Part shown: one piece after another, positions 23,353-46,418 of the stretch
How positions within the stretch are numbered: the first letter of the stretch is position 1
How the letters are laid out: each line of letters starts with the position of its first letter
NCBI GenBank assembly: GCA_037074765.1
Contig: JBAMDO010000027.1
Location: 248,001-312,000, forward strand
DNA length: 64,000 nucleotides
Reading direction: 5' to 3'
Source: Mansonella perstans
Taxonomy: Eukaryota > Nematoda > Chromadorea > Rhabditida > Onchocercidae
Translations under genes and position numbers: made by a program
The notes under the pieces: model-generated
What the model was told of the DNA's origin: nothing
The model's input: only the letters and a program-made list of their open reading frames with translations
Databases searched by the model: none

Positions 23353-26300
23353 ACAATTATTTAAACATCATATCATTAATACTGAACTGTTTGTATTATT
23401 CATTACCTTACATACATCAAATATCACCTGTAATGATTTTATTTCAGTGGAAGTATTATGTTAGTTACCAAAAAAAAATTATTCAAAAATTCAAAACGTT
23501 TCACTATTTTATTCAAACATTTTTTTCAAACTGGTTAAACTACTATTCGCAATTTATTTTAAACATACCTATATGATTGAAAGTTTCATACAGTTGTGAA
23601 AGTGCAAATGCAATTATCAAGACTTTAGCGAAAGACTTTTTAAATTTGAATGATGTCCACCTTTATTTGAAGTTTTGCAATTTTACTATTGCATTTTTCT
23701 TTAGAAAACAGATAATGTGTTTATTGGGAAGGGCTAATAGCATGTGATATCTCTCATAGAATAAAAGGGCAAAAGCTCGTTTAATCATGATTTCCAACAT
23801 GAAGCGTAATCGACCTATCGATCGTTTTGAATTTCTAAGAAGGTTTCTAACAAGAGGTATCAGAAAAGTTACCACAGAGATAATACCGTAAATGTATTAT
23901 GCATATTTGATAGAAGTATCGTATTTTTGTGAATTTGTTTTAGGGAATAGCATATGGTGCCGATTTTGCAGCAATTGGCGTAATAACCGTACGTTGGGCA
24001 TCCCTGAAGCAAAATGGTGTATTTATTGCTGTGCTAACAAGCTTTAATAGTCTCTCGACACTTATCACAAATCCTATTTCCGGTTTGGTTCGTTTTAGTT
24101 TCCTTCCTGAAATATTTTTCATTTAACATAATATTTGAAATTTTTTTTTTTAAGATAATATAATTTTAACATAACATATTTTTCTCTGAATTTTATCACA
24201 AAAATTTGTATGGAAATTTTTACAATCATAATTAAGCTTTGTGAATCAACGCTTGGTTGGCCAGCTGTATATTATGTACATGCAGCATTTGGCATATTTA
24301 TATTCACCATCTGGGTGTTATTTTATCGAGATCAACCAGAAATGCACAAAAATGTTTCAGGTCCAACTTTCTAAACTTCTTTTTTCAAAATGCTTTTTTT
24401 CTTCTGACATTAAATGTTTTTTTTTCGAAAATATGTGTTTTGGAGGTAAAAACAAATAAAGAAAAAAATTATGACTTGAAAAAATTATTTTTTTCAGGCA
24501 TTGAGTTAGAAAAGATTCGTCGCGAGAAATCTGAAGGATACATGAGCAATGAGAAATATGTACCATATTTGGTAATAAATTTCTTACTCATACAAGTTTT
24601 AGATTATTATCTGGGACTTTTTTATCAATGATAGTCGAATAGTCTGAGCAGACAGAGAGAGAAAGATAGAGAGGGAGAGAAGAAAAAAACGATTGCTTAA
24701 ATATAACTTAGCTACCATTTAGCACTAATGATAACAATTGGGAAATGATCATCTAGGAAGAAGGTAGTTAAAGTTTTGAAATGATTTCAGGCTATACTAA
24801 AAAGTCCAACAATAATAATTATTTGGTTCAATGCATTTGTCGAAATTGTTTCTGCTTTATTCCTGCTATCCTATGGACCTACTTATATCAAATATGTCAT
24901 GAATATTAGGTTTTTTCCTGAATTTTTTAAAATTCATATTTAATTGGAAAATTCCGATCAAAATTATTCGTTTCTCTAAAATGCATTTCGAAATTTCCAA
25001 AATAAAAATATGCTTTGTCATTTTAGTGTTGAAGGCACAGGATTTTTGGTTGCTCTTCAAGGATTATCTTTTTTACCATTCCGAATTGCTGCTGGCTTTA
25101 TGAGCGATCAGATCAAGTATACTATTGATTGTATTAAATGAAGTTTATTCAGGATGAATTTATGGATATCCTTGATCCATTGCTTGTATTTTTTTTGTTA
25201 TTGATTAGTCTAAACAAGTTTTTAGATGCATGAACGAGTACCAAAAAATGATCCTCTTCAATTCGATATCATTAATTGGAGCTAGTTTATTTTATTTTAT
25301 ACTTGGCTATATTCCACCTAAAATGACTTCATTATCGATATTTGCTATTGCGGCCACTCATGCTGTAATGGCATTTAATGTTGGCGGATTCTATAAATGT
25401 GGTACCTTTGTGGCTCGGTAAACTAATAAAATTACTAGTTTCAGCAAACAATATCATACATTCCTTTCTTTTTTTACTTTAAAAATTGCATAAATTTCAC
25501 AAGCAAAATTTGGACGAAATTAGTAGCACCAAATCTGAAATGGAAAGCAATGCTTACCTACGAAAAATGGTAAATGTTTTACAAGTTATAAAGAAGTTGA
25601 GAAGATACTGTTACTCTGATTAATGAAGATCAGATGATATGATGAATTCACACGGGTAATTCGAAAGATAAGTCCATTTCTATACATCTTGGTTGCTGGT
25701 GGTAGTGCTAAGGGCTACTTCCTGGAAAATTATTGATGAACAAATCAGACTTTCACTTGCGGTATCATAAAATGATAGGTGTTGTTAATTTCAGACAGTA
25801 CAGTCATTTCGTGATCTCAAATATACAATTCATCAAATGTATTGCATTGTTTGTATCACCATTACTGGCTGCAATATTTGTTACTGACGATTCAGCACAG
25901 GTAAACAGATTTACTTCGTTAACCAGAAACTGCTGCATGATATCCACTGCATTATTTCCAATTTCATAAGTTATACATTATAAGGTACTATAAGCCACGA
26001 TTTTACATCGAGTATACCTGGGTTCTGCATCGGTTGTCGAACACCATGATGTTCCTGGTTGTAAAAAAATTGATAGTATCTTTGCTCCCAGCAGATAGGA
26101 ACGAACTATTTTTAGACCATTCCAGTTACCCTAAAACTTGGATCATTTTGATGCACGATTTAATGACTGCAATCATAAGTCTTTCTCGCGCTTTCGAAGC
26201 ATGCACATGCACCAAATGATATCTAACCATAAAACAAATCAGAGAAATATCTTAACAGTTACGATTGATGGCATACTTTTTTTTTCTTTCAGGAACAATG

Positions 26301-26445
26301 GCGAATTATTTTCATAATTTTAGCTGTATCATTATTCGCAGCCAATTTTGCATTCTGTTTGATAGCGACCGATCAACCGGCTAAATTTACAACACTCAAA
26401 CCGGATAAAAAAAAACAAAATGCAGTTGCTGCAATTTCATCATGA
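21893..26445 (+). CDS. SLC17-family (MFS) anion transporter
   Basis: Ten exons join in frame: 21893-22063, 22740-22973, 23944-24087, 24237-24360, 24498-24571, 24791-24909, 25027-25116, 25226-25417, 25795-25900 and 26293-26445 (TGA). The 468-residue product matches the usual size of SLC17 (sialin / vesicular glutamate / Na-phosphate type) transporters. Landmarks: TM1 FCLTSIFSNTIALNFTFICM then the N-glycosylatable loop KNQTEDN; a TM2-TM3 region ending YGARYVFFGAGFLSALST; RILQGIAYGADFAAIGV as TM4; ASLKQNGVFIAVLTSFNS; CESTLGWPAVYYVHAAFG as TM6; a central loop IRREKSEGY; then six more helices (including PFRIAAGFMSD) and a polar tail. It should act as a proton- or sodium-coupled organic anion transporter; the substrate cannot be told. 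The ATG lies just after GAACAG and 36 nt after TTTCAG, so trans-splicing is possible. Confidence 0.9.
23031..23537. mobile_element. foldback / MITE-like element in SLC17 intron 2
   Basis: About 507 bp with long imperfect inverted arms. The left arm (about 23031-23140) contains AATGTTTGAATG, TTTTGAATTTTAAAATAA, TTTTTTGGTAACCAA and ATTACAGGT in order; the right arm (about 23415-23537) carries the same words as reverse complement in reverse order. Between them are five copies of a 43-47 bp unit marked by ATTACAGGT (near 23131, 23174, 23218, 23261, 23308) and a T-run of about 30. No coding capacity. Inverted arms with internal tandem units are typical of non-autonomous foldback DNA elements. The target-site duplication could not be fixed. 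Confidence 0.75.
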
Positions 26446-27803
26446 TAAATAATTGATCTGAAATGTTTTCATTTCCAATCTAATATTAGAGTAAAACTGG
26501 TGTTAATCGTAGTGATTTGTTTCATCTATACAAATATTTCATTAAAATATCACTGAAGTTGTAGCAGCAGCTTCAGAGCAACAGAATATCAAATGTCGAA
26601 ATGTCAAAATTCTTACACCAAAAATTATCCGAATCGATCGTCACAACTTTTCACACGGGTCCCACAAATCCTCAAATTGAACATGTGAATATTGCAAGTG
26701 AAGACAATCTAGAAGAACACTAATTCACCAAAAATACTGAAGCGTAATATTTCAAGCATAGATCCAATTTTAGGTCACGTACCGATATTTTCCTTTCTTA
26801 GTGCCGGTATTCCGCTGTTGTGTGGGTTAGTTTCCGACAGCTATGGTCTTTCAATGATTTTCTTCTCACAGTATCTCCGATCTTCGTACGTTGACGTAAA
26901 TGGCGGTCGTCATTTCGGAAGTCAATTCGTGTTTACGGTAGTATTTGTGTAGATGGTTATGATGTTATTGCTTTAACCGTTTTTATGACTGGTCGGGAAT
27001 GTATTACTAGGAATGACCAAGTAATTGTATTATTCCAGTAGCCGGATGAAAGCTGGTAAGGCAAGTCCAGGATGTTTGTCTGTTAATCGCACGGCTCAAT
27101 AAATACAGTTCGTTATAAAATGAACACATCGGAATTTGTTTCCGATTCGTTTATATCGTTTTGGTGATGCATCGATTTAATGTAAGTAATTAGAAGGAGA
27201 TGTGCAAAAGCTGACTTTTGTTATGGACATCATCATATAATCGCACATAGATATATTTTGCAGTTGTTGTTATCTTCGAAAGTCTTTGTGGGCAGCATAT
27301 TCTTCGGTTTTACTATTACAGGTTTAATAACAAGTAAACTATCAACCATATATACATATATGGTCACTCTGATAGTCATTAGCGTAAATTGAGTAATTTG
27401 GACTGTTATCATCGTTGTGAATTTTTTTTCATATAAATGTACATGTGGAGCCTGTTGGTTAATCATCCAGGAGTTGGACTGTGTGTTTCGCGCAGGCATG
27501 GGACTAGAAGTTATAACTAAAAATGTGAAGTTTCAAAATGTTGGGGGACAGCGGAGGTATGAGTGATAAAGAAACTGGATCAGAATTTAAAGGAAATGTC
27601 AAATGAGTAAACGAGGTAACATCGGAAACTAGTAGTAAGTTTAGATTCTTGAAGATATCGTTTTCTTGTGCCTATTGGGCCATGTTACGAAGCTTATCAG
27701 GCTACAGAGCACCGTACCTAGCGTTGGTTCTGGAGATGGAAATTGTGTCATATTCTTAGGTCAGTATATCTCTCGGTGTGATTAATGCATCTGTTTACAG
27801 GTA
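26446..27803. other. intergenic / taf-12 upstream region
   Basis: Sequence between the SLC17 stop and the TAF12 ATG, somewhat less AT-rich from about 26780 onward. No recognisable exon. A TTTACAG directly before 27801 is an acceptor for the first coding exon of TAF12, so a 5' untranslated exon or spliced leader probably lies upstream. Confidence 0.4.
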
Positions 27804-30800
27804 ATGAGCGACTACAATGGCCAAATAATGGCTCAGCAGTATACGGTGGACATGAGCCACTCACCAGCTGGCATGCAGCGTATTCATTCGTCACCTCAGC
27901 AACTGGTCTGTGACATTTTCTTACACTTTCCTGTGAATCTGACCTGGTCACCTTATGGAATATCGTGTGAAATGGTTTAGGTACGGTCGGAATACTATAG
28001 TATGGTAGGTTATGTATTCCACACGTTGAAAGAATTCCATATTGTATTAACCGATGAAAACCTGTCATTCTTATTCACCAATAAAATGTCTCTCCGGAGC
28101 GGTAGATTTCTGAGACCTATTATTGTCAGTGTTAAGTAGATGAGACATCTGAATGAATGGACAGAATGTCAAGTTCGATTTTCTGTACATATGGACCTCT
28201 GATCCATTTTAATTCGTTATTACTACTGAAAAAAAGTTGTATTATTAATGGAAAAATTATATGTGTAAGCGAATTAAGAAATTTTTTGAATGAAATCTGG
28301 ATTTCACAATGTTAAATAAAATTCTGGTGTGAAGCTTTTTCTAGCGGCAAACACATATGATTCAGTCTGGACAAATTCTTCCCCAACAGCAAATGATGAT
28401 GCAAGCCAGTCAACCAATCCATATGCCACCGTGTAAGAAATTCCTTTTTTTTTTTTTTTTTTTTTTTTTTTCAAATATTTCAAAATGCCAAATCACCCTT
28501 GCCACATTTTCTTAAAAAATGCAGAATTTTTGCGGGGCAAATGCATGAAACGCATTTTAGATTGCGGTTTCGTACAGAACATTTCGCATGGATGGTTTTT
28601 GTTTTCATTCATTTGTTTATTTCTGTCTTTATTTCTTAAGGCGCTATTGGTGGTTGTTTAGAATAAATCTTCTGATGATGTTAGTGCTTTGTCTTCTTTA
28701 ATCAGCAGCTGCACCATTTCCAAACATTTTACAGAATGATCGATATTTTCCAATAGGCTGGATGACTTCCTAGATTCACTCTGTTTTTCCCCTTCTTGTA
28801 TTTTGAGGCCGGTGAAATTAGTAATTTTTTAAATCATATTTTATCTAGCAAAATCTTTTTAATCGTGCATTCAATTTTTTCCTAGAAAAGCTCTGCTCTT
28901 CCACTTTTTGGAGAACGAAGTCTGAAATACCGTGGATTTGGCTTTTGAATTACACTTTTTTTTTGTAATTACAGCTTATTATTGGAAAAATTAATTAGCA
29001 ACACTTTATAGGTACAAGTATGCAGGTACAAATGGCGTCAATGGGCCCACCGCAAATGATCTCGCAACAGGGTATCACTATTATGAGTCAGCAGGGACAG
29101 ATGCAACAAGCAGGTGATTTATCGTGTTTCATAAAAATATGCTTTGCATATTGAACATTCTGGAAAAAAAGTATGCCAAAAAAAAAGTAGTGCACTCTAA
29201 TAAAGTCGTCTTTATGAATTGCTCTGTTGAGTGTGAACCTCCATCTGCATCATAATTAACAGCTGTATGTTTCAGCGAGTGCTGGTGTAACAGCACATTT
29301 GAAGTGATCTTGCATGAACGACACAGTTACTTTATCAATTGCTAATCTCTTTCGTTTAAATCTTTTTTGTTATTAGTGTACTCCTAGTGTTATTTGTTTC
29401 ATACTTTTTAAATGTCTTATTATATAGGTGCTGCACAAGGTTCTGTGATGCAGACGCAACACCAAATGATTGCAACAGGACAAATATCTCCTCAGCAGAT
29501 GCCAACACAAATTTTGGTTACATCAATGGGTCAGCAACAGATGCTTTCATCCATGGTTACCCCGGTGCAGCAGCAACAGCCAACACCCCATCAAATGGCT
29601 CCAGCAACAGCGTCACATTTAGGGCCACAGCATCAACCACAACAATCACTACAACAGCAGCAACAACCACAACAACAGCAACAAACTCAACAACATCAAA
29701 TGATGACTTCGACTCAAATTCTGCAGCAGCAAAGTCAAGGACAGCATTCGTTAAATGCCCAGCAAAGTATTGGCCATAGTCCAGGATTTACTCATGTGGG
29801 TCAACCTCATATGCATACTCCTAATTCAAATTATCAGCAGCCTTCTCCGCATCGGCCAACAATGACACGTTATCCAACCCCAAGTCCGGAACATATGCAA
29901 CATGGAACTCCCCCCATATGTATGTTATTATTTTCTCAGAACATTATTTTTAATTCCAAATCTTGAACCAAATTTCTCATTTAAAGAATTTTTTCAAATG
30001 TAAAAACCGTTTTGTGCTATGATCACCGAAAACATTACTGCTATGTCGATAGAAAACTTCAGATCGTTCACCAGTGCAGCGTTCAGTAAATGCTCCTCGT
30101 GTTATTGGGCAATCGTCTGCAATACGACAAGCTTTGGGACATCTGCCACCTGCTCCAACGCCAGTACCTGTACATTCTACAGCTGAGCCTACACATCCTC
30201 CGCCACCAATTAGCATGAAATTACTAGAAAAAGTTCATTTCTCTTTTTTTTTTAAAAGTGGAGAACTGTATTTTAATCGAGAAACCATTGGGTTTTTCAT
30301 TCTTTTTCCAACATGTTTGGCGCACTGCACCAGAAAGTTTCTCCTTTTTTTACTTCGAAAGCTACGAAGGAAACACTTGAGGAAAGGGCCAATTGAATTC
30401 AATAGATTTGCTTATTAATTCATTCGCTACTTTATATATAGGAATCAATTACTTCTCAATTATTAGGATGCGATGGAAGCTCTTATTAAAACAGTAGATC
30501 CTCTGGAAGCAGTGGAAGATGATGTTTCGGATGCGTTATTGCAGCTGGTTGAAGAATTCGTTGATGATGTGATTGAACATACGGCACGCGTTGCTAAACA
30601 TAGGTTATCAGTTTACTAAATTTTGATATACTCATCTGATAAAGTCGAGATCTTCGGATAAAGAAAAAGTAAAAAATTGTTTCTTTACATGAAGATCTCA
30701 ATTTAACTATTATTTTGGTTGGAATTGACTAAATTTTTGCTGTGGAATGGTAAGTGCTACTTCAAATCGAATGTTTTTTTTTTTTTTTTTTTGATAGGAG

Positions 30801-30987
30801 TGCGCAAAAGGTTGAAACGAAAGATGTGCAGTATGTTTTGGAAAGGCGATATAAGATATTCTTACCGCCGGGTTCCGTTGGTGGTGGTGTTCAACCATCT
30901 GATCGTAATCCATATGTAAAATCTCCGACAACTGAAGCCCATCGTCAACGTATGTCGCTCATTAAAAAAGGTATCCAGAAACCGTGA
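27804..30987 (+). CDS. taf-12: TFIID/SAGA subunit 12 (TAF12), histone-fold protein
   Basis: Seven exons join in frame: 27804-27905, 28345-28432, 29012-29113, 29428-29919, 30063-30232, 30467-30603 and 30798-30987 (TGA), giving 426 residues. The first 260 or so are Gln/Met/Pro/Ser-rich with poly-Q runs; a Pro-rich linker (PPAPTPVPVHSTAEPTHPPP) follows. From about residue 319 comes the TAF12 histone fold: ALIKTVDPLEAVEDDVSDAL, LVEEFVDDVIEHTARVAKHR, VETKDVQYVLERRYKIFLP, then the family tail TTEAHRQRMSLIKKG. TAF12 pairs with TAF4 (TFIID) or ADA1 (SAGA) as an H2A/H2B-like heterodimer at RNA polymerase II promoters. The Q-rich N-terminus is an expected lineage expansion. The first donor (after CTG, GTCTGTG) is weak, so the exon 1 end is the least certain. 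The remaining junctions have good signals and match phase. Confidence 0.93.
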
Positions 30988-32912
30988 AGGATGAAATTTT
31001 CAGACAAACGAAATAGTTTTTGGAAGAGAAGAGGTTATTGGTTTGTGCAGCTAAGGCAATCTTAATGTTATAACAGTTGTCCTAATAGCAAATGACTTGT
31101 TCAAATTTGGAATTTGATTCAGTTTTTTAAGTTATCCCAGGAAGCAACATATTGTTATGACTTCACCTTTATTTTTCGAGAACTTTATCTATTTCGTTCT
31201 TTTTTTCGTGCTAAAGGTTTATTTTGTTTCGTCTCGAAAATTTGATAAAAGGAGGAAAAGGATGGATTATAAGCAGTGATGGGAGTTGTGATTACTACAC
31301 GATTAGTGGAATTGCATTATCGGAATATATTAGCAGATATGGTATTCCTTCTGTAGTAAGTAACGGTAGATTTCTCAGCTTGAAAGTTCTATCAAGTAAT
31401 TTGCTCTTTTTTTATTGATCAAAAAAGTATCGATGAGTGTGTCCCTACAATTATAATTTCGGGGAAGTTAAATTTGTATATACTTTTTATATAAATTTGT
31501 ATAATCTGTCCCTATGCTTAAACTTTCCAAGGTTTCCAGTGATTTAATCCATTCATTATTAATTGATCAAAAAATTTTTCTTGTGAAATTTAATTCAATT
31601 GTCGGTTCTTTCACTAGTGCTATAGATATTAGTAATAATTGATGAAGTGTGGTAAAGACTTCACAGTGGGGTAACCTGTAACACTACTTTCTGTGATATG
31701 CTAATGCTGTGTTCTGTTTGTTTATTCTTTGCTAATATTTTTCCTTTCCTGTTTTTTCTTGTGATCCATGTTCAACTCTTTTCGTCTCCGGTTTTGTCTT
31801 TTTATGGATTTATTTATCCGATTTCTGGTCATTATATCGGTCATTTTTTTTCTTGCTTTCAAGAAGTGTAGAAATCCTAATTTGTCAAGTTTAGCTAGTT
31901 TCGCTGTCTATTTATACGTATTTTTGCAGTTTAGAAAAGAGCGTTGTTGTACTTCATAATTATTTTCGCATTCTTTTATATTTTTAATTTTTTCAAGTTT
32001 ATTATTTTCTTTAAACAAATATCTGGATGGAAATTAACCATCAATTTACTAAGTTTTACTGTTTATTAAGTAAGTTAACCGGTCTTTGTAGTAGTTTTAG
32101 TGTTCTAGCATAGAAATTCCATATATATATCGATCGCCGTGGCATTGTTCACTTTAAATTACATTTTTTAAAAGCAACTTTTGTGAATTTCAGGAAATAT
32201 GTAACAGCGCCGTAAATTCAGCTAGGCATATCATAATTGGCATTGTGATATTAGATAAATGATTCTCGGCAAATTTTGACATACTAGGTTTGACCATCAC
32301 TACTAAACTTAACCATTCCTCATATGGTTATACCGGCTACCACTAGCTCCTTATTAGACTTCTCTTGTGAGATAAGTTGCTTTATATTCTCTACTGATTG
32401 ATTACTGATATTTCTCCAATTTTCTTTGGTGTTCTTTCATTCCAGTGAACCGTTATGAAAGTATTTTAATTTTTTTTCGCGCCTTTGTTCCATCATTTCT
32501 TTTTGTTCTTTTTTTGTCTGTTTAAATTTTACTGACAGTTCTTTAAATTAAGAAAAAAAATCCTATCTGTGTGTAGCGATTCCAATGCAAAATTCAAGAC
32601 TGCTGGCTGGTACCGTATGATTTCGTTTTTCATCAAATAGCGTAGATCACTTTTAAATGTCACTTAAAAGAAAATAATATTTATTTTTCCGGATTTTAAG
32701 AGTCTAAAAGGAACAGGAACAGTACAGTAAGAATTAAAAACACCTTCATATTTCAGTAATGAAGGAATTACACTTAATTGTATGGTAATAAAATTATGCC
32801 GTTAATGAATTACAACTTCCGTGGGCTGCCGTTTTTCCGTATTTTACGCACTACGATTCATCAGTCCAGGTGAAATTTTTTTCAGCTTTTAATAGGATAT
32901 ATATATACTATT
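30988..32912. other. intergenic, nothing recognised
   Basis: The taf-12 3' region and AT-rich intergenic DNA. A plus-strand frame at 31224-31418 (64 codons) lies in the probable 3' UTR and is not supported. Confidence 0.4.
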
Positions 32913-33128
32913 TCAATTACAATTGCTGAGAGGACAGAAATACAGCAAACTAACTGGATGACTTATCCTGAACCAATCAGCAGCATAGCACACATCTAGT
33001 GCGTGTGATATGCCATCATCGTTACATAATAATTCTCGCAATTCAGTTAAGTTGCCGAGATATTCCAGTGGCACCAAATAATTATCTGAGGAAATCATAG
33101 CAAAGGAGATTATTGCATTCTCATCAAG
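32913..33128 (-). CDS. candidate terminal exon, unknown protein
   Basis: Open on the minus strand from an acceptor-like GAAAG (exon from 33128) to a stop at 32913, about 71 residues. Composition is convincingly protein-like: LDENAIISFAMISSDNYLV, LEYLGNLTELRELLCNDDG, ISHALDVCYAADWFRISHP. After ISHP there is also a GTTAGT donor, so the exon may end near 32950 and continue elsewhere. No partner exon or family was identified. It sits about 2.3 kb downstream of the hpk-1 stop, on the same strand. Confidence 0.33.
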   Translation of the reverse strand, partial: LDENAIISFAMISSDNYLVPLEYLGNLTELRELLCNDDGISHALDVCYAADWFRISHPVSLLYFCPLSNCN

Positions 33129-33433
33129 CTTTCAGAAACTAAGCAAATTTCCATTCATCAAGATAGAAAAATTTCATCTAGCTTTTTGTGCTAAAAGATC
33201 TGCTACATATATAATTTAACACATTTGCTGCCAATGAAATATGGTTACAAAGTTGAAAATGTTATCCGTAAAAAAATGAAGAATTTCAAACGTCTCAACC
33301 ACCACATAACGGCCTATTTATACTGCTGGTTGGTTGGAGTACACATGGAATTCAACAAAAATCTAAAAAAAAGGAAAAAATATATATATATATTTACAAT
33401 AAAATCATCCAAACTATATCAAACAGGGCCCTC

Positions 33434-33722
33434 AAAAAATCCTCATAAAAAATGTGCAAATGAACAAAAAAATAATCGTAATTTCAGTAGTTCTTTGGGA
33501 GAAAATCAACTTTTTTGTTAACTTCCGACTGCTAAATATATATAAAAAAACATGCAAATAAGCAATAACCGTAACCTCATTAGTTTTTCGAGAAAAAACC
33601 AACTTTTGCTCACTTACGATCCCCGCTAAATCAAATTTTAGCAATTTCTTGCTAACGATATGAAAATACAAAATTTGTTCATCATCATTTACGATTTCCG
33701 TTAAATCAAATTTTGGCAAACG
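33434..33722. repeat. degenerate tandem repeat, about 3 copies
   Basis: Roughly 90-110 bp units share the order: CAAATGAAC/CAAATAAGC-like start, AATCGTAA or AACCGTAA, AGTAGTTCTTT or TTAGTTTTTCG, GAAAA.CAACTTTT, CTCACTTACGAT or TTAACTTCCGAC, then GCTAAATCAAATTTT. The third copy is only the tail (ACGATTTCCGTTAAATCAAA). A minus-strand frame through it shows the repeat at protein level (KFDLTEIV / KFDLAGIV). Function unknown. Confidence 0.5.
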
Positions 33723-35440
33723 TAAACGTAAACAAATTCTTTTCCCTTAAATTTAAATAATCGTCGTATAAATGAAATGAAATTTCACACTATTACATAC
33801 ACTTCACCAGATTAATTTCCGTCAAAATTCCACAACAAAGCTTGTTTACATAGAGCGTTTCAGCAAAATGAAAGATTTACATGTGATAAAAAGATAGACG
33901 AAGCAGATAATAATAATAATCACAATATAATAATATAATAAGCCAGGTAGACACGACCAGAAAACTATGTAATTCCCAGAAAGTTCCGTGAACTATAAAT
34001 AGTGTAAAAAAATTCATCGTACCCACAGTTACTGACAAAAATCTTCGGCCTTTTTTTTTTAAAAAAAAAGCCATTTTAACGTCAAAAAACGTTCACGTTA
34101 CGTCAATTATGTGCCGGAAGGAAAACATTGCCCAAAAATGCAAATGAACTTAAAATAGTTGCCATCATTATCTCTAATAATCATCGGATTACACGGTACT
34201 TTCTATAAAAATTCAAAATTCCCCGTACAATCTTTGCTTTTCAGCATTTTCTATAATTACAGATTAGCAGGAAATACGCAAAATATCAATGAAAACAGCA
34301 GATAAATAATCATAAAACTAAAATAAATAGATATGAAGCCAATATGACAAATTAAAGAGAACTTGATACACAATTTTGAATAAACAGCACGACAGAATAA
34401 AAGATAAAAATTAAAAGAGATGATTTAAAAAAAAAAGATTTACAAATTGTTGTAAAAACATTAACAATATGAAACATTATTAAACCTACTACAAATCTTG
34501 ATTGTGCATTTAAAATGAAAATTGAGACGAAATAAAATGTTTTAGAACGAGAACGTTCACTGGAAATACTTGAAACAAACATATATTTTTCGGCTTAGTT
34601 GCTGCTAGATATTTTTAAAAATGAAAAAGCGAAAGCAAATAAAACGAATGAAGATGACAATACTAATAATAAATAATAGCAGTGAATAATAATAATAGTA
34701 ATACTAATAATAAATAACGACGTAATAGAAATAATGATGATGTAATACATGTCAACAAAGTATTAAACAGAAACATGGATGAAGAAAATTCACTGTCTCA
34801 CCTTGTTATCCTTTAGCTTTACTTCTTCTAAGTTAGAATCTCCTCCAAAGTTCTAATGGTTATGTGCAGAAAAAACAATGCAGTACAATTCATGACAATG
34901 ATCTTGCCCTTACTTTAATTACTTTCCTTTCATAATCTTGGCTGAGATTTCACTTTCTTTTCAAAAATATGCTTCACTGACCTTCACTAACCCTTAAATT
35001 CTACATGAGGGTACGAATATCGGAACTCCAAAAATCACAGTTCGGGAAATCTCGTGCACTGTAGAAACGATGTGTTGTTCTATTATCACATATACGATAA
35101 CAGTTAATGAACAAGAGAATTAAAAGAAACTAGTTGCATTTCTAGCTTCAAAAATTACGGTATAAAAATTAAATATATTCACTTCAGACAGTTTTCGACA
35201 CATTCCTCTTGAACTTTCGCAGAGCCTTCCAGCTCTTATTTATAACGAAAGTTTATTGGACAAGGAATTAAAATTTTTCTTTTTCTGATATATATATATA
35301 TATATATCATATATCATATATATATATATAAATAAAATAATATCTTATTTGCAGGAAGAAACAGACCATCCGGATAATCGCTTTCCCACTAAAGAATAAC
35401 GTTGAAGAAAGATTATTAATTCCAAATAACATCTACTTCT
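33723..35440. other. intergenic downstream of hpk-1
   Basis: AT-rich DNA. Contains a TA-rich palindrome (35286-35331) and an ATA/ATAAT-rich stretch near 34660-34740; no gene recognised. Confidence 0.4.
35286..35331. repeat. TA dinucleotide palindrome
   Basis: Two TA runs flank CATATATCATATA, making a perfect or near-perfect hairpin-forming tract about 110 bp beyond the hpk-1 stop codon. Confidence 0.85.
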
Positions 35441-45658
<10,218 letters not shown>

Positions 45659-46307
45659 CTGCGGGAGTGTAAAATGTGCGTGGGTAACTAACCGGATGAC
45701 GTTTTAAAATTGCTGATTTTATGAGGAGGCGTTCCATTCTCCTGTTAATTTCAGGTTAGAAGGTTACCGGAGTTATCCAAAATATCGTGGAATACAGTGA
45801 TTGAGATTCACCTAGAAAAGATGGAGAGAAAACAAAAAACATAACTGAAATATATGATTGCAGAGAAAAAAACATTCATTCCGGAAAATCTCGTTCTTTC
45901 TAAACCCTGTCTTCTTTCATTACGGCAAATTTGGGAAAAAAAATCCCAGTTTCAAATGCTAAACGAAATCAAAGTTTCGTAAGAAAATAAAAATTTGATA
46001 AAACATGCGACAGGTAAAAACATTCATGAAAGAAGAAAATGAAAATCAGCACATGGGCTTTACTTCTTATCCACTGGTTGACCTTTGGCACTTCGAATAA
46101 CGTAGGATTGATGCAATAAAAGGTCAATAATATCTTGATTTCATCAAATTCATGTATGATACAAAAGGAATTGCTGTGAATACAGGTATTACAGGTATCG
46201 GAATTTTTGTTCCCAACTTCAGGAATTAACGATTCTTTCCGATTGTCATTTCTGGACGGAAATATTATTGGAAGGCCACATACAACATGAATTAAATTGT
46301 TAGTGCA

Positions 46308-46418
46308 TGGAATTAAAAATATGTTAAATTAAAAAAATATAAGCGGAAATTAAAAAAATAAAAAATTAAAAAATATATGAAATTAAAAAATACATGGAAT
46401 TAAAAATATAAAAAAAAG
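46308..46418. repeat. AT-rich minisatellite, about 17-bp unit
   Basis: Six to seven degenerate copies of an ATGGAATTAAAAAATAT-like unit in a row, varying by A-run length and by ATGTTAAATT / AGCGGAAATT / ATGAAATT starts. Confidence 0.75.
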
